From Nitrospirota bacterium (GTDB lineage: Bacteria; Nitrospirota; Thermodesulfovibrionia; Thermodesulfovibrionales; JdFR-88), in assembly GCA_014874185.1 (NCBI GenBank), contig JACWAF010000027.1:1-41918 (forward strand): a stretch of 41,918 nt of DNA, given 5' to 3'. Every line of letters starts with the position of its first letter. Within the stretch, counting starts at the first letter, position 1. This document shows, piece by piece, positions 23,788-31,273 of the stretch. A program made the translations under genes and the position numbers. The notes beneath the pieces were generated by a model. The model was not told the DNA's origin and searched no databases. It saw nothing but the letters and a program-made list of their open reading frames with translations.

Positions 23788-24240
23788 TCAGATTTCAAGC
23801 CGGTCCAGGAGTTTTATTTTTTCGTCAAGCTCGGCATCGGTCAGGAGGCCGCTCTTTCTGAGGACGGTAAGCATGTCCAGGAGGTCCCTTTTTTTCCGCT
23901 GGGGGCTGGCCTTTACCCCCTCGAAGCCGTACCTGTTCCTGGCTTCCCCTATCCGTCCGGCCCAGTAATCGGGCTCGGAGATATTAAGCAGGTAATCCTT
24001 GTTTTCGGTTTTAATCAGCAGATAATTGATGAACAGCCTTTTGCAGGCCCTTATCTCGGTTATCTGCGTGAAGGGAAAGGACTGGGTCAGCGAACTCCCC
24101 AGGCCGTTAAAGCGGAAGAGGGCCCTCCTGTTGGTCAGAAATACCGAATAGGCGGGCTTTATGCCCGTTGACGCTATGCCGGTGGAGTCCTCCAAGACCT
24201 CTTCGCCGGGCAGAAGCTGAAAAGACAGATTCCAGACCAT
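23788..24240 (-). CDS. Bacterial PH-like domain protein with SHOCT C-terminus
   Basis: A 150-residue protein. Residues 1-100 fit a bacterial pleckstrin-like (bPH) fold, with ASTGIKPAYSVFLTNRRALFRFNG, TQITEIRACKRLFINYLLIKTENKDYLLNI and a closing helix. Residues about 115-150 (RDLLDMLTVLRKSGLLTDAELDEKIKLLDRL) are a SHOCT motif. Both are widespread, probably protein- or oligomer-binding modules; the biological role is unknown. There is no signal peptide. GGAGGG lies just ahead of the ATG and a TTGAAA/GATAAT promoter upstream. Confidence 0.75.
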   Translation of the reverse strand: MVWNLSFQLLPGEEVLEDSTGIASTGIKPAYSVFLTNRRALFRFNGLGSSLTQSFPFTQITEIRACKRLFINYLLIKTENKDYLLNISEPDYWAGRIGEARNRYGFEGVKASPQRKKRDLLDMLTVLRKSGLLTDAELDEKIKLLDRLEI

Positions 24241-24289
24241 TCACCCTCCAATTAACACGCTCCAAGTCGGCAAAGCCCAAGCGCATCTT

Positions 24290-24318
24290 ATTATCAATAA
24301 ACGCCTGAAAGATTTCAA
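24290..24318 (-). promoter_or_regulatory. Promoter of the bPH-SHOCT gene
   Basis: On the - strand TTGAAA (24318-24313), 17 bases, GATAAT (24295-24290). Start of transcription would be near 24283, leaving a leader of about 43 bases with a GGAGGG ribosome site. Confidence 0.55.
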
Positions 24319-24355
24319 TGTCCAATATTTTTCAATTTCGCGCCCGCCCGCAATA

Positions 24356-24364
24356 TGCTAGACT
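24356..24364 (+). promoter_or_regulatory. Possible extended -10 of the sppA gene
   Basis: TGC-TAGACT, hexamer at 24359-24364, has an extended -10 shape but no good -35. If used, sppA would have a leader of about 160 bases in which I see no defined structure. Confidence 0.3.
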
Positions 24365-24532
24365 TTTTTCGCGGATGAACATGGACCCCCGGACCTCGAA
24401 TATATGGAAAACTGGTTTTCCCGCTTCGGAGAGGCGCTATATAGAGAAGACCGCCTCCACCCTGCCCCCCTCCAATGGGCTGGGCCGGGCTTGCCTGTCA
24501 GTCGAAAAATTCCTGCAAGAGAGGATGGAAAA

Positions 24533-25489
24533 ATGAGGAAAAAGCTCTTTTTGCTTCCGGTCCTGTTTGTGCTGACCGCCTGTTCGTTCAATGTCTCGCT
24601 CTTTCCGCCCGTAAAACCTTACCAGGAGGAGATCCTGGAGGGCACGGGCAAGCCCAAAATAGTCGTCGTGGACCTCACCGGCGTGATATCGCTCAGCGAA
24701 ACGGGCGGGCGCCTGAGGGCCGAGCCCTCCAAGGTGGGCCAGTTCGTGGAGGCCCTGAAAAAGGCCGAGAAGGACAAGGACGTAAAGGGCCTGATCATCA
24801 AGGTCAATTCCCCTGGCGGCACGGTTACGGCCAGCGACTTCCTCTATCACGAGATACTCAGGTTCAAGGAGGCCAAGAAGGTCCCCGTCTATGCCTATAT
24901 AATGGAAATAGGCGCCTCCGGGGCCTATTACGCGTCCTCGGCTGCGGACAAGATAATCATAAACCCTACGGCCGTAACCGGCTCGATAGGCGTGATCGCG
25001 ATGAAATTCAACATCCAGGGGCTCATGTCCAAGATAGGCGTGGCGGACGAGGTCTATAAATCCGCCCCTATGAAAGACTTCTGGTCCCCGTTCAGGCCCA
25101 GCACCCCCGAGGAGAAGCGTATGATGCAGGGGATAATAGACTCGCTCTACGGGAGGTTCATAGAGGCCGTTTACTCACAGAGACAGAAGGAGATTACGCT
25201 GGCCCAGGTGAAGGCCGCGGCCGACGGGAGGGTCTATACGGCCGACCAGGCGCTGAAGCTCAAGCTGGTGGACATGGTGGGCTATCCGGACCAGGCCATA
25301 GGCAAAATGAAAGAGGAAATCGGGGTAAAAGAGGCCAGGATAGTCACCTACACCCGGCCGGGCTCCTACAAGCCCAACCTGTATTCCGAGATGTCGGCCA
25401 TTGCCGGCGTTCAGCCCTTGAGCCTGCTGGGCCTGTCCGTGCCCGAGGATCTGCGGGAGGTCAGGTTCATGTATGTCTGGAACCCATAA
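24533..25489 (+). CDS. sppA: Signal peptide peptidase SppA-like S49 protease, lipoprotein form
   Basis: A 318-residue S49 serine protease. MRKKLFLLPVLFVLTACS is a lipoprotein signal with lipobox LTAC, instead of the usual plain membrane anchor. IVVVDLTGVIS opens the catalytic domain. VNSPGGTVTASDFLYHEI, the nucleophile Ser in EIGASGAYYAS, NPTAVTGSIGVI and the general-base Lys in KSAPMKDFWSPFRP follow. The family cleaves leftover signal peptides and other membrane-bound peptides in a Ser-Lys mechanism. The single-domain length matches the short SppA (SohB/SppA36K-like) form. The ATG is set by AGAGGA seven bases ahead. Confidence 0.88.
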   Translation: MRKKLFLLPVLFVLTACSFNVSLFPPVKPYQEEILEGTGKPKIVVVDLTGVISLSETGGRLRAEPSKVGQFVEALKKAEKDKDVKGLIIKVNSPGGTVTASDFLYHEILRFKEAKKVPVYAYIMEIGASGAYYASSAADKIIINPTAVTGSIGVIAMKFNIQGLMSKIGVADEVYKSAPMKDFWSPFRPSTPEEKRMMQGIIDSLYGRFIEAVYSQRQKEITLAQVKAAADGRVYTADQALKLKLVDMVGYPDQAIGKMKEEIGVKEARIVTYTRPGSYKPNLYSEMSAIAGVQPLSLLGLSVPEDLREVRFMYVWNP

Positions 25490-25526
25490 CCACCCCTCTT
25501 GATTTAAGGGGAGATGAAAGGGGGGG

Positions 25527-26267
25527 CTACTCGCAGGAGGAGTTGTTTTTCTTGAGTTTTGTTATGGCCAGGTGCAGCACGGGCAAAGCCCCAAGGAGAA
25601 CCAGGGCCAGGATTATCTGGGGCGAGAAGATGTCACGGGACCTTTCTATATAGTTGAGCCGGCTTCCGGCAAAGCTGTAGAGGAGGTCCGCCGGGAATAT
25701 GCCCGCGGAGGTAGTCCACAGGAAGGTGCGCAGCCTTGTCCTGGTGAGCCCGGCCAGGATATTGATGACGAAAAAGGGGAAGAGGGCTATCAGCCTCAGG
25801 GTAAGCAGATACCTGTAGCCGTTCCTGTCTATCTGGCAGTTGAAGCTGTTGAGCCTTTCCGCATACCTGCGCTGGATCCAGCCCCCGATGACATATCTGC
25901 TGCTTAAAAAGGCAAGCCCCGCGCCGATAGTGGCCCCGATATTGGAGTAGACCGCCCCTTGTATGGTGCCGAAGAGGAACCCCCCCGCCAGGGAAAGTAT
26001 CAGCGCCCCTGGAATGGAGAACGCCGCCACAATGAAATATGCGAGGATGAAAAGGGCCACGGAGTTCCAGTAGTTGGCCTCCATGTAATTGTGCAGGACG
26101 TCCGCGTTCTGCTTAAGCGCCTGGAAATTCAGGTGGTGCCCCAGCCCGGAGAACCTTATCAGGGCGAAAGCCGCAAGGATTGCGGCAATTACAATCAGCC
26201 TCCTCAGGTTCCGGCCAACGGGCTTATATTCTTTCTCTTTTCCCACGCGGCAATCCGAAAAATCCAA
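25527..26267 (-). CDS. TVP38/TMEM64-family membrane protein
   Basis: A 246-residue polytopic protein with a VTT (SNARE-associated/DedA-like) domain. FIVAAFSIPGALILSLAGGFLFG, IGATIGAGLAFLSSRYVIGGW, and LIALFPFFVINILAGLTRTRLRTFL with AGIFPADLLYSFAGSRL are the family landmarks. Related VTT proteins act as lipid scramblases or polyprenyl-phosphate transporters; for this member that is only a possibility. The TTG at 26267 is preferred over GTG 26246 because AGAGGGGA stands six bases ahead. It is convergent with sppA; CCCCT/AGGGG at 25493-25511 is a weak hairpin between them. Confidence 0.8.
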   Translation of the reverse strand: MDFSDCRVGKEKEYKPVGRNLRRLIVIAAILAAFALIRFSGLGHHLNFQALKQNADVLHNYMEANYWNSVALFILAYFIVAAFSIPGALILSLAGGFLFGTIQGAVYSNIGATIGAGLAFLSSRYVIGGWIQRRYAERLNSFNCQIDRNGYRYLLTLRLIALFPFFVINILAGLTRTRLRTFLWTTSAGIFPADLLYSFAGSRLNYIERSRDIFSPQIILALVLLGALPVLHLAITKLKKNNSSCE

Positions 26268-26427
26268 TAAAATTCCCCTCTCTCAGCCCCCTGCCCAAAA
26301 AGCCTTTTATTATAGCTCATCGGGGCGCAATTGAGACAGGCCTGGATCGTATATCGGGCCGAGGCGCGCCTTGCTGGCATAGCACGGCCCTCCCGCTGAA
26401 AAAAGAAGAAAAGACGAAAGACCCAGT

Positions 26428-26464
26428 GGAAAATTCCCGCCATCCGGACGGGAATTTTCCTTTT
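26428..26464 (-). terminator. Bidirectional-looking hairpin after the small hypothetical gene
   Basis: A perfect 12-bp stem, GGAAAATTCCCG (26428-26439) with its complement at 26449-26460 and a 9-base loop. TTTT follows on the + strand only; on the - strand the hairpin lies 21 bases beyond the stop of the 26486 gene, which is the only transcript arriving here. The rest of the 26268-26485 gap shows nothing else. Confidence 0.55.
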
Positions 26465-26485
26465 ACCCCCTGTTTAGCCGATTTC

Positions 26486-26953
26486 TTATTCGGGTCTGGT
26501 GTCGAATATCTTCGAACTGACGGAAGTGGGGATTGACGCGGTCTTCAATTCGTCTTCCAGCTGCTTGAGAAGGGCATTCTGTCTCTTGATATCGTTAATC
26601 AGATAGTTAAGCAGATAGCGCGGGATGAAGAGTTCGCTCTTCTGAAACGCCTTCTCCGCCGCGGCAAGCGTCTTTTCCTCGATGCCAAGTTGTTTGTTGA
26701 GGTGGCCCGAAAGGACATCCAGCTCCTCAGGGCTAAGGTGGACGGCCTCTTTCTTCAGGCTTTCGACTATCATCTGCTGGATGAGGCAGCGCTTCTCCGC
26801 TTCCAGTTTCAGGGCCTGCAACATTGTTTTTATAAGCGGATTCCCGGTTTTTGGGATCTCCCCATTTGTGTACTCTATTGTTTCGGTCTCAACCTCCTGC
26901 CAACCCACCATCATATCCAAAAATTCCTTGGACGTTTCAGCTGGTTTCCTCAT
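26486..26953 (-). CDS. Hypothetical helical protein
   Basis: A 155-residue soluble protein, strongly helical and charged, with a likely coiled-coil in the second half (LNKQLGIEEKTLAAAEKAFQKS; IKRQNALLKQLEDELKTAS). It starts MRKPAETSKEFLDMMVGWQEVETE. No motif or family is recognised. The ribosome site GAAAGGAGG is strong but GGAGG is the arm of a hairpin, CCTCC/GGAGG (26958-26972), which may limit access. A -35/-10 pair lies further upstream and a terminator-like hairpin downstream, so it is an independent unit behind the LysR gene. Confidence 0.6.
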   Translation of the reverse strand: MRKPAETSKEFLDMMVGWQEVETETIEYTNGEIPKTGNPLIKTMLQALKLEAEKRCLIQQMIVESLKKEAVHLSPEELDVLSGHLNKQLGIEEKTLAAAEKAFQKSELFIPRYLLNYLINDIKRQNALLKQLEDELKTASIPTSVSSKIFDTRPE

Positions 26954-26957
26954 ACCG

Positions 26958-26972
26958 CCTCCTTTCAGGAGG
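26958..26972 (-). promoter_or_regulatory. Hairpin covering the Shine-Dalgarno of the hypothetical gene
   Basis: On the - strand CCTCC (26972-26968), loop TGAAA, GGAGG (26962-26958), followed four bases later by the ATG. The 3' arm is the ribosome site itself, so the fold would mask it. Confidence 0.5.
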
Positions 26973-26999
26973 GAACTGGTTCTGCTCCCCCCTATTTAC

Positions 27000-27028
27000 T
27001 TTCTACCACTATTCGGGGATCCTTACAA
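27000..27028 (-). promoter_or_regulatory. Possible promoter of the hypothetical gene
   Basis: On the - strand TTGTAA (27028-27023), 17 bases, TAGAAA (27005-27000): both hexamers 4 of 6. It predicts a leader of about 40 bases containing the masking hairpin. Confidence 0.35.
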
Positions 27029-27093
27029 CGCTATCAGGTTATGGGCGGTATGGATTCCCCGGCAGGAGACCGGATTGAAAGGGCCGGAGGGGA

Positions 27094-28011
27094 TCAGCCT
27101 TCGAGGAGCTTGTTGTAGGGGAAATTCTTGAGGAAAGAAAGGAATGTATCCACGGAATAGGTGCTGATGGAGTTGCGGTTGAAGAGCAGGGAGAAGTCCC
27201 TCCGCATCTCGAATTCCTTGAACCTTATCGCCTTCAGCGCCCCGTAGCGCAGTTCCTTGCGCACGGCCCACCTGGAGAGTATCGAGACGCCTATCCCGTT
27301 CTCCACGGCCTCCTTGATGGCCTCGTTGCTGCCCAGGATTGAGGATATGTTCATGTTCTGCACGGAGATGCCGCCCTTGTCGAAGTAGCTCTCTATCACC
27401 TGCCTGGTGCCCGAGCCCTCCTCCCTGAAGACGAACGGCACCTTCATGAGGTCAAGGACCGATACCTCGGCAAACTTGGCCCAGGAGTGCCGTCCGGAAA
27501 CTATCAGCGTAAGTTCGTCGGCGATGAGCTTCTCCATGGTGAGTTTATACCTGGACGTCTCGCCCTCCACTAATCCCAGGTCTATAACACCGCCTTTAAG
27601 GAGCTCTACAATGCGCTTTGTATTGCCCACCAGCAGGTGTATCTTTATCTTCGGGTGCTGTTTCCTGAACTCCGCGATCACGGCGGGCAGAAGGTAATTG
27701 CCTATCGTGGTGCTCGCCCCAACCGTTATGGAACCCTTCACCAGGCCGGTGAGCCCGCCTATCGCCCTCTCGGCGGAGGCGTAGAGGTTCAGTATCTCTT
27801 TGGAATACTTATAGAGGATCTCGCCCGCCGGAGTGAGCATGACGGTGTTGGAAGAGCGGTCGAAGAGCTTGGTCTCGAAGATCTCCTCCAGGGCCTGTAT
27901 CTGGAGGCTCACCGCCGGCTGTGTGAGATGGATTATCTCCGAGGCCTTCGAAAAGCTGCGGGTCTCGGCGACGGTGCAAAAGACTTTAAGCTTGTGGTCT
28001 TCCATGCTCAT
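27094..28011 (-). CDS. LysR-family transcriptional regulator
   Basis: A 305-residue LTTR. The N-terminal winged helix (residues about 5-64) reads LKVFCTVAETRSFSKASEIIHLTQPAVSLQIQALEE with LFDRSSNTVMLTPAGE. The effector domain begins SITVGASTTIGNYLLPAVIAEF, a CysB/CbbR-like PBP2 fold. The ligand is not readable. LTTRs usually control a divergent gene, but here the neighbour upstream (typA) is on the same strand, so the target may be elsewhere or itself. A perfect 14-bp palindrome overlapping the -10 lies just upstream. An internal in-frame ATG at 28005 is an alternative start. Confidence 0.85.
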   Translation of the reverse strand: MSMEDHKLKVFCTVAETRSFSKASEIIHLTQPAVSLQIQALEEIFETKLFDRSSNTVMLTPAGEILYKYSKEILNLYASAERAIGGLTGLVKGSITVGASTTIGNYLLPAVIAEFRKQHPKIKIHLLVGNTKRIVELLKGGVIDLGLVEGETSRYKLTMEKLIADELTLIVSGRHSWAKFAEVSVLDLMKVPFVFREEGSGTRQVIESYFDKGGISVQNMNISSILGSNEAIKEAVENGIGVSILSRWAVRKELRYGALKAIRFKEFEMRRDFSLLFNRNSISTYSVDTFLSFLKNFPYNKLLEG

Positions 28012-28020
28012 AACTTTTGC

Positions 28021-28034
28021 TTATTCTAGAATAA
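28021..28034. promoter_or_regulatory. Palindromic operator candidate over the LysR-gene -10
   Basis: TTATTCTAGAATAA is a perfect 14-bp palindrome whose right half on the - strand gives TAGAAT (28028-28023), 11 bases from the LysR ATG. It contains a T-N11-A arrangement like LTTR boxes, suggesting autoregulation. The remaining 28035-28168 spacer contains AACTCC/GGAGTT (28054-28059/28071-28076), a weak stem, and nothing else evident. Confidence 0.5.
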
Positions 28035-28168
28035 AACCAGAAAATAATGCAAGAACTCCCTGTTTTGCAAGGAGTTTTTCCTTATTTATTAGCAACTTTC
28101 CCCAGCAAAATTGCCGCAGTCGATTTTCGGTTTTAATCGGGGGTATTAAGGATGCTAATTCAGGGCGC

Positions 28169-29998
28169 TTACTCCCCGGCGGGATAATCTTTTCTCCTGG
28201 GTCTTTTTGCGGACTCCAGGACTTTTTTCCGAAGCCTGATCGAGGCGGGGGCCACCTCTATAAGTTCGTCCTCTTTTATGAACTCTATCGCCTGCTCCAG
28301 GGAGAGGTTCCGGTGGGGCACAAGCTTCAGGGCGTCATCGGCGTTGGAGGCACGTATATTGGTCAGCTTCTTCTCGCGGGTCACGTTCACATCTATGTCC
28401 ACCTCGCGGGAATTCTCGCCTATTATCATCCCCTCGTAGACGGGCGTGTTTTCGCGGATGAACAGCGTCCCCCTGGGCTGAAGATGGAAGAGGGCGTAGG
28501 TGGTGGCAATGCCCCTCCTGTCCGCAACCAGCGCGCCGGTGGGGCGTTTTGAAAGGGGACCAAGCCACGGGTCGAAGCCGTCAAATATATGGTTCAGAAG
28601 CCCCGTCCCCTTCGTGTCTATCAGGAACTGCGAGCGGAACCCTATAAGACCGCGCGAGGGGATGCGGAACTCAAGCCGCACGCGCCCGTGCCGGTTATTC
28701 TGCATCTTCAGCATCTTGCCCTTGCGGACGCCAATCTGCTGGGTGACAACCCCAACGAACTCCTCCGGTATGTCTATCACAAGGTGCTCCATCGGCTCGT
28801 GCAGGGCGCCGTCTATGGTCTTCGTGATTATCTCCGGCATCGAGACCGAAAGCTCGTAGCCCTCGCGCCTCATCATCTCTATGAGGATGGCAAGCTGAAG
28901 TTCGCCCCTGCCCATCACGATGAAGGCCTCGGGGTTGGTGAAGTCCACCCTGATGCTCACGTTATAAAGAAGCTCTTTTTCAAGCCGCTCGCGGATATGG
29001 CGGCTGGTCACGAACTTGCCTTCCTTGCCCCCGAATGGCGAGCTGTTCACCGAAAAGACCATGGACAAAGTGGGCTCGTCCACGGCTATGCGCGGAAGCG
29101 GTTTTGGTTCATCGACGCTGGTGATCGTGTCCCCGATATTGATCCCTTCCATCCCGGCAAGCGAGATTATATCGCCCGCCATGGCGCGCTCTATGGGGAT
29201 CTTTTTAAGCCCTTCGAAGCCCAGTATGGATGTTATTTTCGTATTCCTCTGCTCCCCGTTCTTGCCTATTACCGCGATCACGTCCGCGTGGTTCAGGGTG
29301 CCTGCAAAGACCCTGCCCACGGCAAGCCTGCCCTTGTAGTCATCGTAATCTATGTTGGTCACCAATACCTGCAAGGTGGCCTGAACGTCCCCATCCGGGG
29401 CGGGGATCTTATCGATTATCAGGTCGAATAGCGGCCGAAGGTCATTAAATTCCGCGCCCATGTCCAGGGCGGCCATGCCTGCCCGCGCGTTCGCGTAGAC
29501 GATGGGGAACTCAAGCTGGTCCTCCTCGGCGTCCAGGTCTATGAAGAGGTCGTAGACCTCGTTCAGGACCTCCTGAATGCGGGCGTCCGGGCGGTCTATC
29601 TTGTTTATGACCAGCACGGGGGTGAGCTTAAGCTCCAGTGCCTTCTTGAGGACGAAACGGGTCTGGGGCAGGGGGCCTTCGGACGCGTCCACCAGGAGGA
29701 GGACGCCGTCCACCATCTTCAGTGTGCGCTCCACCTCGCCGCCGAAGTCCGCGTGCCCGGGCGTGTCCACTATGTTGATGGTCGTGTTGTGGTATTTGAT
29801 GGCGGTGTTCTTCGCCATTATGGTAATGCCCTTTTCGCGCTCCAGGTCTATGGAGTCCATGACGCGCTCTTCCACCTGCTGGTTGGCCCGGAATATGCCG
29901 GACTGCTTCAGCATGGCGTCCACAAGGGTGGTCTTCCCGTGGTCAACGTGCGCGATTATCGCGATGTTTCTTATGTCTTCCCGTTTTGCCATTTTCAC
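28169..29998 (-). CDS. typA: Translational GTPase TypA/BipA
   Basis: A 609-residue ribosome-binding GTPase. [15 protein letters not shown] (G1), GITIMAKN (G2), [12 protein letters not shown] (G3) and NKIDRPDAR (G4) are intact. EF-G-like domains and the TypA-specific C-terminal domain with [20 protein letters not shown] follow. BipA helps 50S subunit assembly and is needed at low temperature or stress. Length is typical. The GTG at 29998 is chosen because TATAAT ends exactly six bases before it and no ribosome site exists; ATG 29992 two codons on is the alternative if the message has a leader. Confidence 0.92.
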   Translation of the reverse strand: MKMAKREDIRNIAIIAHVDHGKTTLVDAMLKQSGIFRANQQVEERVMDSIDLEREKGITIMAKNTAIKYHNTTINIVDTPGHADFGGEVERTLKMVDGVLLLVDASEGPLPQTRFVLKKALELKLTPVLVINKIDRPDARIQEVLNEVYDLFIDLDAEEDQLEFPIVYANARAGMAALDMGAEFNDLRPLFDLIIDKIPAPDGDVQATLQVLVTNIDYDDYKGRLAVGRVFAGTLNHADVIAVIGKNGEQRNTKITSILGFEGLKKIPIERAMAGDIISLAGMEGINIGDTITSVDEPKPLPRIAVDEPTLSMVFSVNSSPFGGKEGKFVTSRHIRERLEKELLYNVSIRVDFTNPEAFIVMGRGELQLAILIEMMRREGYELSVSMPEIITKTIDGALHEPMEHLVIDIPEEFVGVVTQQIGVRKGKMLKMQNNRHGRVRLEFRIPSRGLIGFRSQFLIDTKGTGLLNHIFDGFDPWLGPLSKRPTGALVADRRGIATTYALFHLQPRGTLFIRENTPVYEGMIIGENSREVDIDVNVTREKKLTNIRASNADDALKLVPHRNLSLEQAIEFIKEDELIEVAPASIRLRKKVLESAKRPRRKDYPAGE

Positions 29999-30004
29999 CG
30001 AACT

Positions 30005-30010
30005 ATTATA
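30005..30010 (-). promoter_or_regulatory. -10 element of typA (leaderless type)
   Basis: Consensus TATAAT on the - strand (30010-30005) followed by six bases and GTG. No clear -35 is seen at 16-18 bases. Confidence 0.55.
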
Positions 30011-30139
30011 ATAACTGATTTCCAGGTGTTTTGGCGAGGGGGGTTATTCGTCATGCCGAACTCGATTCGGCATCTGTCTTGGAGGAAGTTGTCGGGTTAC
30101 TGCGTCATGAATGTGGGTTTGAGCAATTTTCCCAACTAC

Positions 30140-30160
30140 CCCCCCTTTAGAAAAGGGGGG
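30140..30160. repeat. C6T3/A3G6 hairpin
   Basis: CCCCCCTTT (30140-30148), loop AGA, AAAGGGGGG (30152-30160): a 9-bp stem followed by another G-run. It lies between the typA promoter and the RAYT unit and resembles a dispersed hairpin rather than a terminator. Confidence 0.6.
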
Positions 30161-30183
30161 CGAGGGGGGATTTCTGGTCTTTT

Positions 30184-30213
30184 TTTGTGGGAGTCACCCG
30201 CCCACGGGTGACC
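30184..30213 (+). repeat. REP-like palindrome 1
   Basis: GTCACCCG (30193-30200), loop CCCA, CGGGTGAC (30205-30212), preceded by TTTGTGGGA. It lies four bases beyond the RAYT stop. The 30-base unit recurs as an exact inverted copy at 30785-30814 and with three changes at 31072-31101. Confidence 0.9.
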
Positions 30214-30216
30214 GCC

Positions 30217-30777
30217 CTATCTCCATGCCTCCAAAACGCTAATCGGAACTCCCGCATCTTCGCCTTTATAATAAAAACGCGCACTGGAAAACCGATACTC
30301 CTCAGGCGATGACACAAGCCCCCAGCGCTCCTGCAAGGGATTGTTATGGATGTAATTCATTTTGATGAGAAAAGTCTTCTCATTCTCAATCAGCAGATCG
30401 TCAAACCTATGCTGCCATACCTGGTATCTGTGGGCCTGCCTGTATTTCTTAGCCGATTCTTCAAAAATGGCAAGGAGCCTCTCCCTCCCATTTTCTTTAC
30501 ACCACTCAATAATCTGCTTTGCCGAGTACTCTTTCATCTGCCCCATTAGCTGCGAAACGGTTCCGTTATCGCCCATGCTTAACAGAAGATGGACGTGGTT
30601 GGGCATGATTACGAAGCCGTGCAACCCGGCCCCGAATTTTTGGACATAGAAACCGAGATTTTCCATCATAATTGCAGCAAGTGGCGGTTCATTAAAAATA
30701 CTGGTAAATTCGGTAATTGTACTGGTAAGGAAATAAGTCGCTTGGGTTCTATAGGTGATAGATGTTTTTCTTTTCAT
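30217..30777 (-). CDS. REP-associated tyrosine transposase (RAYT, IS200-like Y1)
   Basis: A 186-residue Y1 transposase. HGFVIMPNHVHLLLSM holds the metal-binding HxH (His-Val-His), GQMKEYSAKQIIEW the probable catalytic Tyr, and WQHRFDDLLIENEKTFLIKMNYIHNNPLQERWGLV the conserved C-terminal block of RAYTs. RAYTs nick single-stranded REP hairpins and are thought to spread them; they are usually single-copy domesticated relatives of IS200/IS605. REP-like palindromes in opposite orientation touch both ends of the gene, exactly the RAYT/REP arrangement. Key residues are intact, so it may be active. A standard ribosome site is not evident. Confidence 0.9.
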   Translation of the reverse strand: MKRKTSITYRTQATYFLTSTITEFTSIFNEPPLAAIMMENLGFYVQKFGAGLHGFVIMPNHVHLLLSMGDNGTVSQLMGQMKEYSAKQIIEWCKENGRERLLAIFEESAKKYRQAHRYQVWQHRFDDLLIENEKTFLIKMNYIHNNPLQERWGLVSSPEEYRFSSARFYYKGEDAGVPISVLEAWR

Positions 30778-30784
30778 TTTCTTG

Positions 30785-30814
30785 GGTCACCCGTGGGCGG
30801 GTGACTCCCACAAA
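30785..30814 (-). repeat. REP-like palindrome 2 (inverted copy)
   Basis: Exact reverse complement of the unit at 30184-30213, located eight bases upstream of the RAYT start. With copy 1 it forms perfect 30-bp terminal inverted repeats around a 0.63-kb module. Confidence 0.9.
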
Positions 30815-30856
30815 TAATATCAAAATCTCCAGTGCGAGTTTCAGGAAAAAACTTAT

Positions 30857-31042
30857 TCAGATGCCGCTTTTCCTGCCATTGCGAATAAGATATAGCCCGA
30901 AAATCATTAAATTTACCCCTATTAATTCAAAAATAGAGTTATCACTATTCATAAAAAAAGGCGAAAAGCTGACAAATATTAAAGCTAATCCTGCAAGAAA
31001 AATTGGGCTCATCGTGGAAGTGAGTGGGGGTAAAAATCCCAT
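30857..31042 (-). CDS. Possible small two-segment membrane protein
   Basis: A 61-residue frame starting MGFLPPLTSTMSPIFLAGLA with two hydrophobic segments, residues about 10-30 and 40-56, and a basic end RNGRKSGI. It lies in an AT-rich stretch between REP copies 2 and 3, with no ribosome site and no clear promoter. It may be a genuine cargo gene of the REP module, a decayed remnant, or chance. The rest of 30815-31071 shows nothing else. Confidence 0.25.
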   Translation of the reverse strand: MGFLPPLTSTMSPIFLAGLALIFVSFSPFFMNSDNSIFELIGVNLMIFGLYLIRNGRKSGI

Positions 31043-31071
31043 GCTGATATAGAGCAACGTCTTTTCATATT

Positions 31072-31101
31072 TTTGTGCGAGTCACCCGCCTGCGGGTGAC
31101 C
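31072..31101 (+). repeat. REP-like palindrome 3
   Basis: GTCACCCGC (31081-31089), loop CT, GCGGGTGAC (31092-31100), preceded by TTTGTGCGA. It has the same orientation as copy 1 and a slightly longer stem, 257 bases beyond copy 2. Confidence 0.9.
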
Positions 31102-31258
31102 TGCTTCATTCATTTATTTTTTTCACTAAATTGAAATTGCACGATTATATCAAATTTAAGCCCAATTTTTTTATTTCATCCGGCAACTGATTGGATGCCT
31201 GAAGTATTTGAATAAACAAAACAGATTTTTGATAGCCGTTTCTCTCCCACCCCCTTCC

Positions 31259-31267
31259 TGCTATGAT
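31259..31267 (+). promoter_or_regulatory. Extended -10 of lipoprotein B (leaderless type)
   Basis: TGC-TATGAT, hexamer at 31262-31267, then six bases and ATG at 31274. The hexamer and spacing are identical to those of the paralogous lipoprotein at 14731. Confidence 0.55.
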
Positions 31268-31273
31268 TTAATT

